From Symbiodinium natans (Eukaryota; Sar; Dinophyceae; Suessiales; Symbiodiniaceae): DNA of 64,000 nt. Positions 29,187 through 39,349 of this stretch are shown here, in pieces (position 1 is the stretch's first letter; each line of letters opens with the position of its first letter). Below the pieces are notes generated by a model, which saw nothing but the letters and a program-made list of their open reading frames with translations, ran no database searches and was not told where the DNA came from. The stretch is taken from NCBI GenBank assembly GCA_905221605.1, contig CAJNDS010000202.1:62001-126000 (forward strand). Direction: 5' to 3'. The position numbers and the translations under genes were made by a program.

Positions 29187-30000
29187 GCGCGGAGGGGACC
29201 GAACGTTTTTCAGGTCTTCCTGCGCAAGTCCCTGAGCTTCAACAGTCAGGGCCCCAAACCCTAAACCCTAAACCCTAAACCCTGAACCCTAAACCCTAAA
29301 CCCTAAACCCTGAACCCTTTGTACAGCAGGCCTCGGGAAGCTGCAGCCTGGTCCCAGCTCCCAGCACAGGCACCGCGTAAAGCAGGGCATTTCATGAGGC
29401 CGTAAACTAAACCCTGCATCCTAAACCCTAAACTAAACCCTGAAACTAAACCCTAAAACTAAACCCCAAAACTAAACCCTAAAACTAAACCCTAAATTAA
29501 AACTGAACCCTAAAACTAAAGCCATCAGGTCACTATAGCGACTCAGAGACCCTGGCATGGCATTGCCGCAGGAGCCGCCATAGCCCCCAAATGGCTGTGC
29601 CATGGCCTTCGGTTCAGGGAGTAAGGCTCGTACCCCTAAGGTTGAACCCCTTAAATATCACCCTTAATGTACTCCTAGCCCTTCTATTCCCTTAGAGGAT
29701 CCTTGAAAAGCGCGCCCCCCCAAACCCAGGGGTACAACCTTAGGCGTCCAAGGTAGAACCCCATGGCTGCGTTCAGGGGTTATTCAGGTCCGTTTGGGCC
29801 TTGGGGCTTTACGGAGTTCAGGATTTAAACCCAACCCTACCCTAGACCCTAAACCCTAGACCCTAAACCCTAAACCCTAAACCCTAAACCCCTACTCTAC
29901 GGCTCCAAGAACCCCCTTTTGACACCCTACGTCCTCACCACTCCGAATGTGGCCGAGTAAGACGAGCGGAACCGACTTGAAGCACGTCCGCAACCCACCT
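29187..30000 (-). CDS. Minus exon islands incl. Gly-rich start
   Basis: 29922-30000 (VGCGRASSRFRSSYSATFG), 29520-29610 (MAQPFGGYGGSCGNAMPG, then SLSRYSDLMA), 29318-29395 (ALLYAVPVLGAGTRLQLPEA) and 29187-29249 (TVEAQGLAQEDLKNVRS). The Gly/Met-rich peptide resembles the repeats of the gene at 23540-25982. The BTB gene lies between, so it may be a paralogue. Confidence 0.35.
29400..29520 (-). repeat. AAACTAAACCCTA variant array
   Basis: Alternating CCCTAAAACTAAA units, a derived 13-14 base higher-order form of the telomere motif. Confidence 0.85.
29629..29742. mobile_element. Palindromic element, singleton
   Basis: GTACCCCTAAGGTTG at the left and CAGGGGTACAACCTTAGG at the right. Interior TATCACCCTTAATGTACTCC. 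Confidence 0.5.
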
Positions 30001-30132
30001 TACCAGTTTAGGGTTTAGGGTTTAGGGTTTAGGGTTTAGGGTTCTTAACAGGGACTTCGGGAACATGGAACCCTAAACATGGCAGGTTATGTAGAGGACA
30101 AGGTACCTCCCTGGCTCCAAATTGAGAATGCT

Positions 30133-30236
30133 TTGAGACTCCAAGACCCCTTAATTAAGGAAGATACCTTAAATCATATTAGGGTTCCTATTACAATTTA
30201 AGGGATATACCTTAATCAAGGGGTTTTGGAGTCTCT
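30133..30236. mobile_element. Palindromic element, singleton
   Basis: GAGACTCCAAGACCCCTTAATTAAGG at the left, CCTTAATCAAGGGGTTTTGGAGTCTC at the right. Confidence 0.7.
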
Positions 30237-30282
30237 GGAATGCTTGAGAATGCTAGTCAGCCACCCTCCCCTCCGTCCTTGA

Positions 30283-30974
30283 AGGGGCTTTTGCCTTATC
30301 CGGCAGTCTCGACGACCGCGCGCTGCTAAGCACAGTGCTCTTGTCTTTGGTTGACTGGTTGGGTGCTTTGCGTGGAGTTTCGGCAGGCTACGGTTGAGCG
30401 ATGATGGGAGCCCCATTGCTGCCCAGAATGCCGGGTTCTCTTGATGTCTAAACTACTCTAAGGGCTCAGAGCGCAAAGGCCGGCACTCAAGCCGGGCGAG
30501 CTCTTGGGCCCCCAGGAAGAAGTGGAGAGATAGGGCGGCTCGGGTGAGGACGTGAACTACACATCTTTATAGGCACTTCATGTCGTGCACTTCAGGCATC
30601 TACGTATGTATGCTCAACCCTAAACCCTAAACCCTAAACCCATACTGAAGGCTTCAAGTCTGTTGCCCGACATGCAGGGGGTTGAGGTCTTCGAAGCTGC
30701 CAGCTCCTACTTCTGCAGGTGACGCAAAACGAACGTACAAGAAGCTCCCGAAAGAAATCTGCAGACAACTACAGCTCCCTAGAACTCCCTAGATAATCAG
30801 GACACCAAGGTTGCAACGGCAAGCGGGAAACAAGCACGAGCAGCAAACAACAGGCTGTGGTCTGGAGGACCCGCCGCCAAGAAAAAAGAAAGCCCGCGAC
30901 GTCCCGCAAAAACTGAACGAGTTGGCCGTGCCAAAAGTGTTTCAAGTCGGTGCCCTGCTTCTATAAACCGTAGA
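30283..30974 (+). CDS. Plus-strand gene with basic C-terminal exon
   Basis: 30644-30719 reads KASSLLPDMQGVEVFEAASS and ends TGCAG|GTGACG. 30799-30974 follows TAATCAG and is Lys/Arg/Ser-rich (GGPAAKKKESPRRPAKTERV). 30283-30398 (ALSGSLDDRALLSTVLLSLV) may be an earlier exon, but the minus strand is also open there. A basic tail suggests nucleic-acid binding; no domain is seen. Confidence 0.4.
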
Positions 30975-31087
30975 ACCAAGCTCTGAACCCTAAGCCCTAA
31001 GCCCTAAACCCTAAACCCTGAATCCTAAACCCTAAACCCCAAACCCTAAACTTAAACCCTAAGCCCTTCACCGGCTCCCTGGTGCTC

Positions 31088-31171
31088 TAGGATGGCCCCC
31101 TGAAAGCCCTCTGAAAAACAATCCTGAATATCATCCTCTTAAAACAAAAAATGAGGGCCTACGGAGTGCCC
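31088..31171. mobile_element. Family I introner, short
   Basis: CTAGGATGGCCCCCTGAAAGCCCTCTGAAAAACAATCCTGAATATCATCCTC...ATGAGGGCCTACGGAG. Confidence 0.7.
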
Positions 31172-31246
31172 CGTTCCCAATGCCCCGCTGCCCCGAACCC
31201 TAAACCCTAAACCCTAAACCCTAAACCCTAAACCCTAAACCCTAAA

Positions 31247-31377
31247 GTTCCCCATGCGCTGATGCCCCGAATCCTGAGAAGCTTTTTTTTTGCAAGCGCC
31301 GGCGGCTCCACAGCTTCGCAGACGGGCTTTTCTTTGTTCTGAAGTTGGGCCTGGCTTATATACATGTTTGTACTATG

Positions 31378-31409
<32 letters not shown>

Positions 31410-32650
31410 TCATATACATATACATACACACACATATATACATATCAAAAATGTCGATCATGATTGTATGAATAAATGCATAGATTAAATACATATTTTG
31501 AATGCATACAGATATATATATATATATATATATATATCTATGGACTTTGACTGAGGCCCGACCTCGACATCCGCATGGCTTGGCAAGCAGGTGAATCCAC
31601 GACGCCGTATGGCGTCGCCCACGCGATCTAATCACGACGGCTTGGACTTGAGGCAAGAGGTGGTTCGCAACATGATCGGCCCCCATTCTAGTCAAAACGT
31701 AGAATCTTGAAGCTCTGAAAATACACTAGGTAGGCAAACCCGAAGTTGACGCCCTTGATCCGAAGGCCTCTGCTACGCTGGTTGACCTCTGAAGTCATGC
31801 AAGTTGCTTTGCAGGGGCTCTAGCATGGGGAGTAGAAGATGGATTGCCTGAGCCTCTCACGACAGGCCATGGATGATGAACCATGCTTGGAGGTTCGTGC
31901 TGCTTATGAACGCAATAATAACTGCATTGACAAGGGTACTTCAGGGGCTGATAAGGGGTGATCAGTACACTCGTTTCAGCGGCTTATAATGGGGTGATAA
32001 GTACACTCATTCCATGGGGTTCTATGTATCAAGCGGACTCCTCGCATCCGAAGGCCTAACACCTACATCGCAGATGCCTCGGTAATGCGAAGGGTAGGCG
32101 CGAAGTCTCTTCCCTCAAGGTTTTCACCCGTGGCAGCGGGTGAACGACTACGCTGGTCAGTGGCAAACTCCTGTTGAGTTCTTCTGCTCCCTCAGGAACG
32201 TGCTGGCCTTTAGTGTGGTTGGGTTCGGGTCGTCGGGTCATCGCGTGCTCGAGCATGTAAGATGTACAAGATAGCTTTGTAGCCTCATTCTCGCTTCGGC
32301 CTCTGGTGCGACCGACTCCTATGCCTGTGCTCCTTAGTTCCTTTCACACCACGCTTTCGAAAACAATGTGCTCAATCCGCTCCAAGCCTGAAGGCGCCTA
32401 GACATAATGGCCCTGAGAACCAAACACAGTTCCGACCTTGCTGGCTGATTCTTAGTAGGGAATGAGGGACTGAGGCACCTTATATACCCCTATGCATACC
32501 CTGTCAGGGATTATATAGGGTACCTCATTCTCCCATTCCCTGCTAAGAACCGGGGAGCTTAAAGCCCGCAAGAATTGAAACTCTGAACCACAAGCGCGAC
32601 CACGCTAAGGTGGGACACTCCAGTGCATCGCAGCCTTCAGATATCTTGAA
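31247..32650 (-). CDS. Multi-exon minus gene, unrecognised
   Basis: Exons: 32553-32650 (SEGCDALECPTLAWSRLWFR), bracketed by element B on one side and element A on the other; about 32385-32440; 32040-32270 (RRPEPNHTKGQHVPEGAEEL); 31807-31893 (MVHHPWPVVRGSGNPSS); 31733-31795 (EVNQRSRGLRIKGVNFGFAY); 31545-31695 (HVANHLLPQVQAVVIRSRGR); 31247-31360 (EKPVCEAVEPPALAKKKLLR). Element H copy (31886-32030) and a (TA)n hairpin form introns. No domain is recognised. Confidence 0.4.
31362..31543. repeat. TA-rich hairpin intron
   Basis: Two (TA)n tracts (31376-31402 and 31501-31537) flank ACATACACACATA / ATGCATA sequence. It is open in frame as a Tyr/Ile-rich stretch, but more likely an intron. Confidence 0.7.
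31886..32030. mobile_element. Diverged family H element
   Basis: CTTGGAGGTTCGTGCTGCTTATGAACGCAATAATAAC ... GTGATAAGTACACTCATTCCATGGGG; ends are degraded. Confidence 0.5.
32444..32552. mobile_element. Family B introner
   Basis: GGCTGATTCTTAGTAGGGAATGAGGG at the left and CCCATTCCCTGCTAAGAACC at the right. Confidence 0.8.
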
Positions 32651-32653
32651 GCT

Positions 32654-32750
32654 TGGGACGTTCCCCCTCTTGCTAACAGTCCTTGATAGCTTTTTCTTCA
32701 GGGTACTAGAATCCCTATCAAGGACTGTTAGTATAAGTGGGAACGTCCCA
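32654..32750. mobile_element. Family A introner
   Basis: TTGGGACGTTCCCCCTCTTGCTAACAGTCCTTGATAG at the left, CTATCAAGGACTGTTAGTATAAGTGGGAACGTCCCAA at the right. GAAGC occurs outside both ends. Confidence 0.85.
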
Positions 32751-32899
32751 ACCCGAAGCACTTTGGACCCTAAACCCTTTCTGGGGTTAGGGCTTTGGGA
32801 CAGGCGCAGTCGAGAAGAGTTGGGGGGGGGGGGGTACGTAAGAAGGTCTGCCTTCCTGTTGCTTTACTAATTGAGGGATTTGGGAAGGAAAAACCCGCC

Positions 32900-32985
32900 C
32901 TAAGGGTCCATGTACTTAAAGGGATAACTTACGCCTTAGAGTACTTCCATAATAACGCACATGGACCCTAAAAAGAACCCTGCTA
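32900..32985. mobile_element. Palindromic element, singleton
   Basis: TAAGGGTCCATGTACTTAAAGGG at the left and GCGCACATGGACCCTAAAAAG-like at the right. Confidence 0.5.
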
Positions 32986-33001
32986 TTGCAAGATTCCCTT
33001 G

Positions 33002-33110
33002 ACAGGGAGATCTTTCGTGGACAGAGCTGGCTCGGCTCGCGGCAAGACTGGCCTCCGACCTGTGCAAGGAAGCAGGCGTTGTAGCACTACAGGATACCTC
33101 GGACCCTCTT
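33002..33110. other. Exon-like island, strand undecided
   Basis: Open on plus (SFVDRAGSARGKTGLRPVQG) and on minus (ATTPASLHRSEASLAASRAS). It ends in CGGACCCTCTTTACCTACAG, a half of the hairpin at 50620-50680. Confidence 0.25.
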
Positions 33111-33136
33111 TACCTACAGCTTTATGGGTATATGCC

Positions 33137-33438
33137 TAATGTTGCACCCTGTTTAGTGTGGGGGGCCCCCCCCCCCCCCTGAACAGTTGAGGCGTGGATG
33201 GGATCTTGATTACACGGCCCCGGGGGCTCATATGATTTCAATAGGGAGGAGTTTAGATAGGTTCGAAAGGGGCAGCGATGCCCGGTTATCTTTTTTAAAG
33301 GCGCGCCGCGTGGAATTTTCTTACGGCGCCCGGACGATTTGTCTTTAAAGAGGGACTCCCAAACAGTCAGCATGTCCTGAATAATTCGGCCAGTTTGTCT
33401 TTAAAGAGGAGGCCAATACTAAACAGGGTGCAACATTA
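33137..33438. mobile_element. About 300-bp element with 21-bp TIRs
   Basis: TAATGTTGCACCCTGTTTAGT at the left is inverted at ACTAAACAGGGTGCAACATTA. Inside is a tandem TTTGTCTTTAAAGAGG (33340 and 33390) and a minus open frame of 83 codons (Lys-rich). No transposase motif is visible, so it is treated as non-autonomous. Confidence 0.7.
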
Positions 33439-33442
33439 CTAG

Positions 33443-36290
33443 TTAAGGGCAGGTACTACTAAGCAGTAGGGAACTGGAGCCCCAGGTAAGCCTGCTTTGG
33501 CCGCAACAAAGGCTGGTAGGACTTCGCGTGGGTTGCGTTGTGGCTGCTTCGTGCGCACTAGGATTGGCAAGTTTTGCCCGTCTGCCCGCTGCGTGCAATG
33601 TGTTTTGGGGTTCCTTAAGCAGGTGAACCGTCGCTGAAACAAGTTTCGCTGCCTTTCCCCAAACAGGTTGTAATATCAGGGGGGATATCCAAAACATTTC
33701 AACCCAAAACCTCTACAACCTCCCCGTAAGTCCGCCAAACCCGTCAAGCCCGAAACCGCGTAAAGCCCTACCTGGACCCCCAACGTATGTTAAAAAAAAA
33801 ACCCAAAACCCATACACGGACCATTATCTTACATACTCTGGGGGTAAACCCCAAACCCTAAAACCCAGCCCTCGTCCCCCCCGCTTCCGGCGCCTGGCTT
33901 TTCGAAGTCCTGGCCCGGCCGGGCCAACGGGCCTGAAGAAGACGAACAGCTCGACAGTTTGAGGGGAGTTCTTCAAAGGGACTAAAGGAAGGGCCCTTAT
34001 AAGGGACCTAGGGGGTTATTTTGGGGTTATTTGGGGCTGCTTAGGTATAGAGGGACTATATAAGTATTTTGTAGTATACCCCTTAAGTTCTCCACTTAGT
34101 AGCCCAATAGCCCATATTACCCTTTTTTTGGTTGGCTACTTAACAAGGGAACCCATAACCAAGAAAAGTGAAGGGCACTAAATAGACTTAGTAGGCCAGT
34201 GGTGCTACTAAGTCTATTGGGCATTCCAATACTTAGGCTCTGCATAATTCTTGGGCATCCTAATACTGACGCTCCGTATTAATTCGTTGGGCACCCGTAT
34301 TAGAATGAGAGGTTTTACAGGGGGCCATTCATGAGAGAAAGGAGAAAGGCCCCCTTACCCCCACACATAAGGGAGGGGAGGGGGAGTCCAAAACTCGTGG
34401 AGTGTTCGGGTGTGTGCAGGATACCCAACAAGGGAGCATATTGTGGGAACCGACGACATAATCGTTTAGAATGGATTTGGTACTATGATGGGAAAACCCT
34501 AAACCCTAAACCCTAAACCCCAAACCCTAAACCCTAAACCCTAAACCCTAAACCCTAAACCCTAAACCCTAAATTGGTTTCGGGCTCTAGGATGTCCAGT
34601 GGCGTATAGGGGGTTTGGAGTGTCAAGTTTCGGTTGAGGCTGAGGAGAAGAAATGAGGGCCAACTCTTGTGACGTATGTTGCACCCAAACCCCGAAACCC
34701 TAAACCACCAAAACCCAAAAACCCTAAAAACCCAAAACCCTAAAACCCCCCCAAAGCCCTGGAGACTGGGGACCCTGCTTGCTCTTGCCCTTCTTGCCGG
34801 ACTTCTTAGGCTGGGCAGTGGGCGCCTCCTTCAGCTCTGAGGATGGTGAGGCTGGAGGGGGTTTAGGGTTTAGGGTTTAGGGTTTAGGGTTTAGGGTTTA
34901 GGGTTTAGGGTTTAGGGTTAGGGTTTAGGGTTTAGGGTTTAGGGTTTAGTCTGGAGGGGGGGTGGGGGGGTGTTGTGGTTGCTCTAAGTGAAGAGGATCA
35001 GGGGACCCAAATTTCAACCCTTTGGAGCTTAGGGCTTGAAGCTCTAAAGGGCGGAGGTTTGGGTCACCCTGATCCTCGTCACACAAAGAGCCAAAGTATG
35101 CGAGGCTGCACTTCTGGGCTTCTCGTCCTTAAACCCTAAACCCTAAACCCTAAACCCTAAACCCTAAACCCTAAACCCTCAAGGGACCACACAAAGGGAG
35201 CGGGGCTCCCAAACGTATGTAGCAAGATCCCCCTATGCCATGCAGCTGTTCTGCTCCTTCAGAGGCTCCAAGGTTGCACCTGCCCAAGGGTTTAGGGTTT
35301 GGGGTTTGGGGTTTAGGGTTTGGGGTTTAGGGTTTAGGGTTTGGGGTTTAGGGTTTAGGGTTTGGGGTTTAGGGTTTAGGGGGTCTCAGGGCTCCAAGCT
35401 CTTGAGCTTTGATGGGCTGGTCTAGGGGGTCCTGGCTTAGGCTGGATGCTCCGAGCCTAACCCCTAAACCCCAAACCCTAACCCCCAAACCCTAAAACCC
35501 TAAAGCCCTGAGGCTGGCTAGAAAGCCACACGGAGCCTGATGTCAAGCTGCACCCCGGCACTTCCCTGCAGGAATAAGAGACAACCCACCCGAGGCAAGC
35601 TACACACAGCCTAATCCCCTCCCCGAATTCTCCACCCCCCCCCCCCCCCCCCTCTCCCTACCCCCCAATACGAAAATACCACATTGTAGCTGTATTAGAG
35701 TTTATAATTAAGGCTTAAAGTTTTGGTTTTAGGGTATTAGAGTCTATGAGGGGGTATTTAATGTTAGGGGGTGGGAGGGGGGAATATTAGGGGGAGGGGA
35801 GTAGGTCGGCCCCTCAATCCTGGGCTCCGAATGAGGATGTCTAGGTAATCAAGGTTGCCGCCAAAAAGGACCTTCAGAAGGGGTTTAGGGTTTAGGCCTG
35901 CTTGGAAACTATCCGAAAAAACTCTCCTACCCTAAACCCTGAACCCTAAACTCTAAACCCCAAGCATGATGGGGGGGAAAGGGCATCGGCCTGAAAGCTT
36001 GCGTGGGTAAGCTTCGGGCTGGTGCCTTGGAAGGGCCGCAGTCTTCTTGTGTGGCTTCTTGGGTGCTTGTGTCATTTTGCTAAGTAAGTCTGCAGATTCT
36101 AACCCTAAACCCTAAACCCTAACCCTAAAACCCTAACCTAAACCCTAAACCCTAAATAGGCAGAAGTTTCACGGGTTCAACGGGCTTCCGAGTCCAGTGT
36201 GCCCCAAGGCTGATTTGGAGATCCTTCCGCGGCGTGGGCTCAGTCATCAAGCCTTGCCGCGCTTCTGTTCTGATCGATTGCTTGCCAGGT
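33443..36290 (-). CDS. Minus exon series with Lys-rich segments
   Basis: Exons: 36158-36290 (TEARQGLMTEPTPRKDLQIS), 35935-36075 (MTQAPKKPHKKTAALPRHQP, possible start ATG 36075), 35806-35880 (KVLFGGNLDYLDILIRSPGL), 35512-35636, 35382-35456 (SIQPKPGPPRPAHQSS), 35178-35286 (GRCNLGASEGAEQLHGIGGS), 35081-35129 (KDEKPRSAASHTLALC), 34753-34858 (LKEAPTAQPKKSGKKGKSKQ), 33880-33965 (VELFVFFRPVGPAG) and 33443-33690. Introns carry telomere-motif arrays (34494-34572, 34857-34948, 35130-35177), the palindrome at 34989-35083 and the C-run at 35637. It may be two genes. Function unknown. Confidence 0.35.
33970..34085 (+). mobile_element. Element O, forward copy
   Basis: GGGACCTAGGGGGTTATTTTGGGGTTATTTGGGGCTGCTTAGGTATAG. 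Its reverse complement recurs at 44062-44213. Confidence 0.6.
34095..34211. mobile_element. Family C introner
   Basis: CTTAGTAGCCCAATAGCCCATATTACCC at the left, GGCCAGTGGTGCTACTAAG at the right. GACTTAGTAG is partly duplicated at the right edge. It is followed by three diverged copies of TTGGGCATCCTAATACT.. (34218-34310). Confidence 0.7.
34331..34498 (+). CDS. Possible plus exon
   Basis: MRERRKAPLPPHIREGRGSP then VCRIPNKGAYCGNRRHNRLE, 56 codons open up to the telomere array. Not recognised; the neighbours are minus. Confidence 0.25.
34857..34948 (+). repeat. Telomere-motif array
   Basis: About 13 TTTAGGG units with one 6-base unit (TTAGGG). Confidence 0.95.
34989..35084. mobile_element. Palindromic element between two minus exons
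   Basis: GAAGAGGATCAGGGGACCCAAA at the left, TTTGGGTCACCCTGATCCTCGTC at the right. Confidence 0.7.
35286..35382 (+). repeat. Mixed TTTAGGG/TTTGGGG array
   Basis: Alternating GGGTTTAGGGTTTGGGG units. It translates to GFRVWGLGFRVWGL and should not be taken as a gene. Confidence 0.9.
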
Positions 36291-36382
36291 TAGTATAAAC
36301 CCTAAACCCTTTTAAACGCTGAACCCTGAACCCTGAACCCTAAACCCTAAACCCAAAGATCCGCAGTGAGTCCCTCAACTCA

Positions 36383-36575
36383 CATGAAGCCCCTAAAGCA
36401 ACTACAGGCGCCGGCCCCCGAACCGAAGGCCATTTCTGAGAACTCTTTGGTATCTGATGTTATCATGGGTTCCCCTCCCACCCCCCTCGAGGGGGGTAGG
36501 GTGTTAGGGCTGTGGCGTGGGCTTCCTCTAAGGGCTGCTGGGACGTCCATATCGAGTTGCTGGAGTCTCTGACCC
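36383..36575 (-). CDS. Possible exon, minus (plus also open)
   Basis: The minus frame LQQLDMDVPAALRGSPRHSP continues to a stop (64 codons). The plus strand of the same bases is also open for 68 codons. The minus peptide looks more protein-like to me. Confidence 0.25.
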
Positions 36576-36614
36576 TAAACCCTAAGCCCTCAACCCCTAA
36601 ACCTCTGCCCTGCG

Positions 36615-37090
36615 CTGCAGCTTGAATTACAAGGCTGTATCCGAGAGATCTGTTGCGGAGAACTCGCTCCTGACCTGCGTCGCTCCGTTGCTGTTAGGGC
36701 TGAGCCTTACATGACTTGAAGCCTCAACTGTAAGGACGACATGAACCCTGAAATCGGGGTCATGTACCCAAAGCTACTATAATTCCTGTTAAGGCACTTG
36801 AGCCATAAACCCTTTCAGGGGTTCATTTGCTCCGAAAGGAAGTGACCCTAAATCTCGGCAACCAGGAGGAAGCAGCTACAACTCATCCCGGAGATCAAGG
36901 CGGCCACTCGCCCATCTCGTCGTAATAATGCACATGGTGGTGGATATGTCTGTGAAACACACCTGGCCCAAGTGTGTGGCGACTACATGTTCCGGATTTG
37001 GAGGTTTAGAGGCATTGTTTTCTTTGTCTCGGGCTGAACTCCATGATCTGCGTTGTTATGATCTGGTTCTGAAGGCGCCAGAAACCTAGC
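36615..37090 (+). CDS. Plus-strand exon islands
   Basis: 36615-36718 (LQGCIREICCGELAPDLRRS to a stop) and 36845-37005 (SYNSSRRSRRPLAHLVVIMH, 53 codons, ending at GGAG|GTTTAG), separated by element F. 37070-37140 is open on both strands. Not recognised. Confidence 0.3.
36731..36840. mobile_element. Family F introner
   Basis: TAAGGACGACATGAACCCTGAAATCGGGGTCATGTACCC at the left, GAGCCATAAACCCTTTCAGGGGTTCATTTGCTCC at the right. Confidence 0.75.
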
Positions 37091-37106
37091 AGAGCTCACA
37101 TCGGAC

Positions 37107-37422
37107 CTAGTGCCCACTTCTTGCTTCGACGTCATCGCTCTTTGATACTTGGTAGGCCAGTAACCATTTTGTGATAAGGGCACCCATTATGGGTTGGTTA
37201 CTTTTTGAGGCTATGCTAATCAAGACAATTCTTGCAATCATAATGCGAATAAACGCTACCCTCAAACGCTTTGGCCCTGCGGGCCTTGCACTTGCGAATT
37301 CATCATGTCTGTGTACTCGACCTGCGATGGGATTGGGTACCTCGGACGAGGTGCAGGCCCTGCAATCGAAGGCCATTGCGACAGGCAACCCAGGCACGTC
37401 TACTGCATGCCCTAAAGCCTAA
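37107..37422. other. Island open on both strands, with family C left half
   Basis: A family C left half lies at 37149-37210. From 37205 to 37410 both strands are open (plus: LIKTILAIIMRINATLKRFG; minus: CTSSEVPNPIAGRVHRHDEF). One is likely an exon; the strand cannot be chosen by eye. Confidence 0.3.
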
Positions 37423-37531
37423 ACCCTATAAACCCTATATGCTAAACCCCATGTCTCTCCTCCTCAAAAGCCAATGTGCTTTCCCGAGCATTCAGCCCCA
37501 AGCTTAAACCCACAATCTTAAGACCTGAACC

Positions 37532-37629
37532 TTGGGATGTCCCCCTTATACTAACAGTCCTTACGAGGGATTCTAATAGGGGTACTAGAATCACTATTAC
37601 GGACTGTTAGTATTGGGGGAACATCCCAA
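37532..37629. mobile_element. Family A introner, intact
   Basis: TTGGGATGTCCCCCTTATACTAACAGTCC at the left, GGACTGTTAGTATTGGGGGAACATCCCAA at the right. Confidence 0.9.
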
Positions 37630-37639
37630 GCTGAGCTTC

Positions 37640-37960
37640 TCTCGCCTCCGACTCTACATCCCCAAAACCACAAAACCAACACTGTAAGTCATATCAATTC
37701 TTCAATCCCCTAAATCCCCCCAACCACCCCAACCCCGCAACGAAACCCTCTCAGCGCTTCTTTACTACTATTTGCTTATGAACCCGCAAACAACTAGGAC
37801 CTCTAGGAAGATCATTCCTCCTCTGTTACCCAGATGAGGAAGAAGATCTTGTCGAAAACTTTTTGTGGGTTCTTAGCCCAGACCCCTGGGATGATCCAAA
37901 AAGAATCCCCCCAAAGAGTACCCCATGCTACTAGTGGGTCATTCTTAGGAACCCTCAACC
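37640..37960. other. Mixed stretch with element K and G fragments
   Basis: 37760-37789 resembles a family G arm (TACTACTATTTGCTTATGAACCC). 37877-37950 is an inverted element K (CCCAGACCCCTGGGATGATCC ... ATGCTACTAGTGGGTCATTC). No convincing exon. Confidence 0.4.
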
Positions 37961-38032
37961 GTAACCCCTAAACCCTAAACCCTAAACCCTAAACCCTAAA
38001 CCCTAAACCCTAAACCCTAAACCCTACATCCT

Positions 38033-38155
38033 GTCCGGGCTCTGGGAAGCAAGTCGTAGTCTTGTACTGGGATTCCGCGCCGCTGTCTTCGCTGCTCATC
38101 GAGGCGCTCGCGGCGGAAGCGGAGGTCCATCTTTTGCTGCTCGAGCCTCTTGGGG
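38033..38155 (-). CDS. Coiled-coil exon
   Basis: KRLEQQKMDLRFRRERLDEQ then RRQRRGIPVQDYDLLPRA: a charged heptad-like helix, the clearest single exon of this stretch. Flanked by a CCCTAAA array (37960-38027) and a TTTAGGG block (38155-38220). Confidence 0.5.
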
Positions 38156-38229
38156 TTTAGGGTTTAGGGCTAGGGTTTAGGGTTTAGGGTTTGGGGTTTA
38201 GGGCTAGGGTTTAGGGTTTGGGGTTTATA

Positions 38230-38640
38230 GGTTTAGAGACTGGGGTTTAGGGTATGCTCAGTGTGGCGTTGAGGTTTTCAGGGGTTGTTAGGGGCTTACC
38301 CCTAAACCCTAAACCCTAAACCCTAAACCCTAAACCCTGGACCCTGGACCCTGGACCCTATTCCTTGGGGGCTTCAGGGGTTAAGGGGTTCATTTCGGGG
38401 TTGAGGTGTGCATTTAGGGGTTGTGGCGTTAGGGTTGAGTGTCACCTAAGCCACACGTCCAATAAACAAAATCGAGCCTATGGTCTGTGTTTTAGGGGTT
38501 GAGGGGGGTTTTAGGGTTGCCACCCGCCACGGCACTGCTGCTGATACGACTCCGGTTCGGGGTCTGAGGGATTTTAGGCTTAGGGTTTTACGGTTTAGGG
38601 TTTGAGGGGACCCCCCCCCATAAGAGTCATATTCTGAAAG
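38230..38640. other. Degenerate telomere-motif region
   Basis: Mostly TTTAGGG, GGGGTTTAGGG and CCCTGGA variants, with short unique pieces at 38449-38480 and 38520-38570. No gene seen. Confidence 0.5.
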
Positions 38641-38677
38641 TCATCGGGTGCAAGAGTTGGCGTGCCTAAATGACCCC

Positions 38678-38826
38678 GAAACCCAATTATCATTCTGATG
38701 GATATGATTACGAGTATAGCTACTATGCTTCACGCTCCAAGCCTTTGCCCTTCCCAAGCCCTTTGGAACCATCAAACTCTCCGCATCCTAAACCCACCTC
38801 CGAGGGCTTCACCCTGCCCTAAGCCC
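38678..38826 (+). CDS. Tyr/Ser/Pro-rich exon, plus
   Basis: NYHSDGYDYEYSYYASRSKP then PLEPSNSPHPKPTSEGF to a stop. The composition suggests a disordered C-terminus. Confidence 0.3.
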
Positions 38827-38974
38827 TTTTGAGACAGAAGCTTGGTGAAGGCCACCCACAGAGATAACTACTGAGAAGCCTGTGTTCAAGCCTTTGCCCT
38901 AAACCCTGAGTCGATCTAAACCGGACTGCTCTTCTATCTGCTTCAGAACCTAAAATATTACAGATAATGATCCC

Positions 38975-39035
38975 TAACTTACCCTGAAAGGAAGAGTTTG
39001 TTTTTTATTTATTTTCGTGGGGTTCTAAAGCAAAT
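38975..39035. mobile_element. Family G right part
   Basis: TGAAAGGAAGAGTTTGTTTTTTATTTATTTTCGTGGGGTTCTAAAGCAAATAGTA. Confidence 0.5.
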
Positions 39036-39132
39036 AGTACTTGGCTGCACTTAGCAGGGTAGCTACAAATTTAGTTTTTAGCTGCCTTAGGAAAGAAATC
39101 CAATAAACCTCAAAAGGCTAAGGATCTAAAGT

Positions 39133-39247
39133 TACAGTAAAGCGCCACAGAGTATGGGCGCCCGAGCTTGTTCAGCGCGGCCATGTCGACCAAGCCCGGG
39201 CGAATGTAAAACTGTGGTCTGCCTGGCTCTGGAGTGCAGGACGATGT
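39133..39247 (-). CDS. Probable exon, minus
   Basis: PQFYIRPGLVDMAALNKLGR followed by PYSVALYCN, strongly protein-like. The family is not recognised. Confidence 0.4.
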
Positions 39248-39349
39248 TTGGGGTTTAGGGTTTGGGGTTTAGGGTTTGGCAGAGCTCTCCTACTCTGTAA
39301 TGACCCCTAGGCCCAGCGACGTAACTGAAGAACTTTGCACAACATTTCA

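Noticed and set aside
35240-35425. ORF with repeated GFRVWGLGFRVWGL
   Set aside because: It is the translation of a TTTAGGG/TTTGGGG array; 7-base repeats stay open in a frame without being coding.
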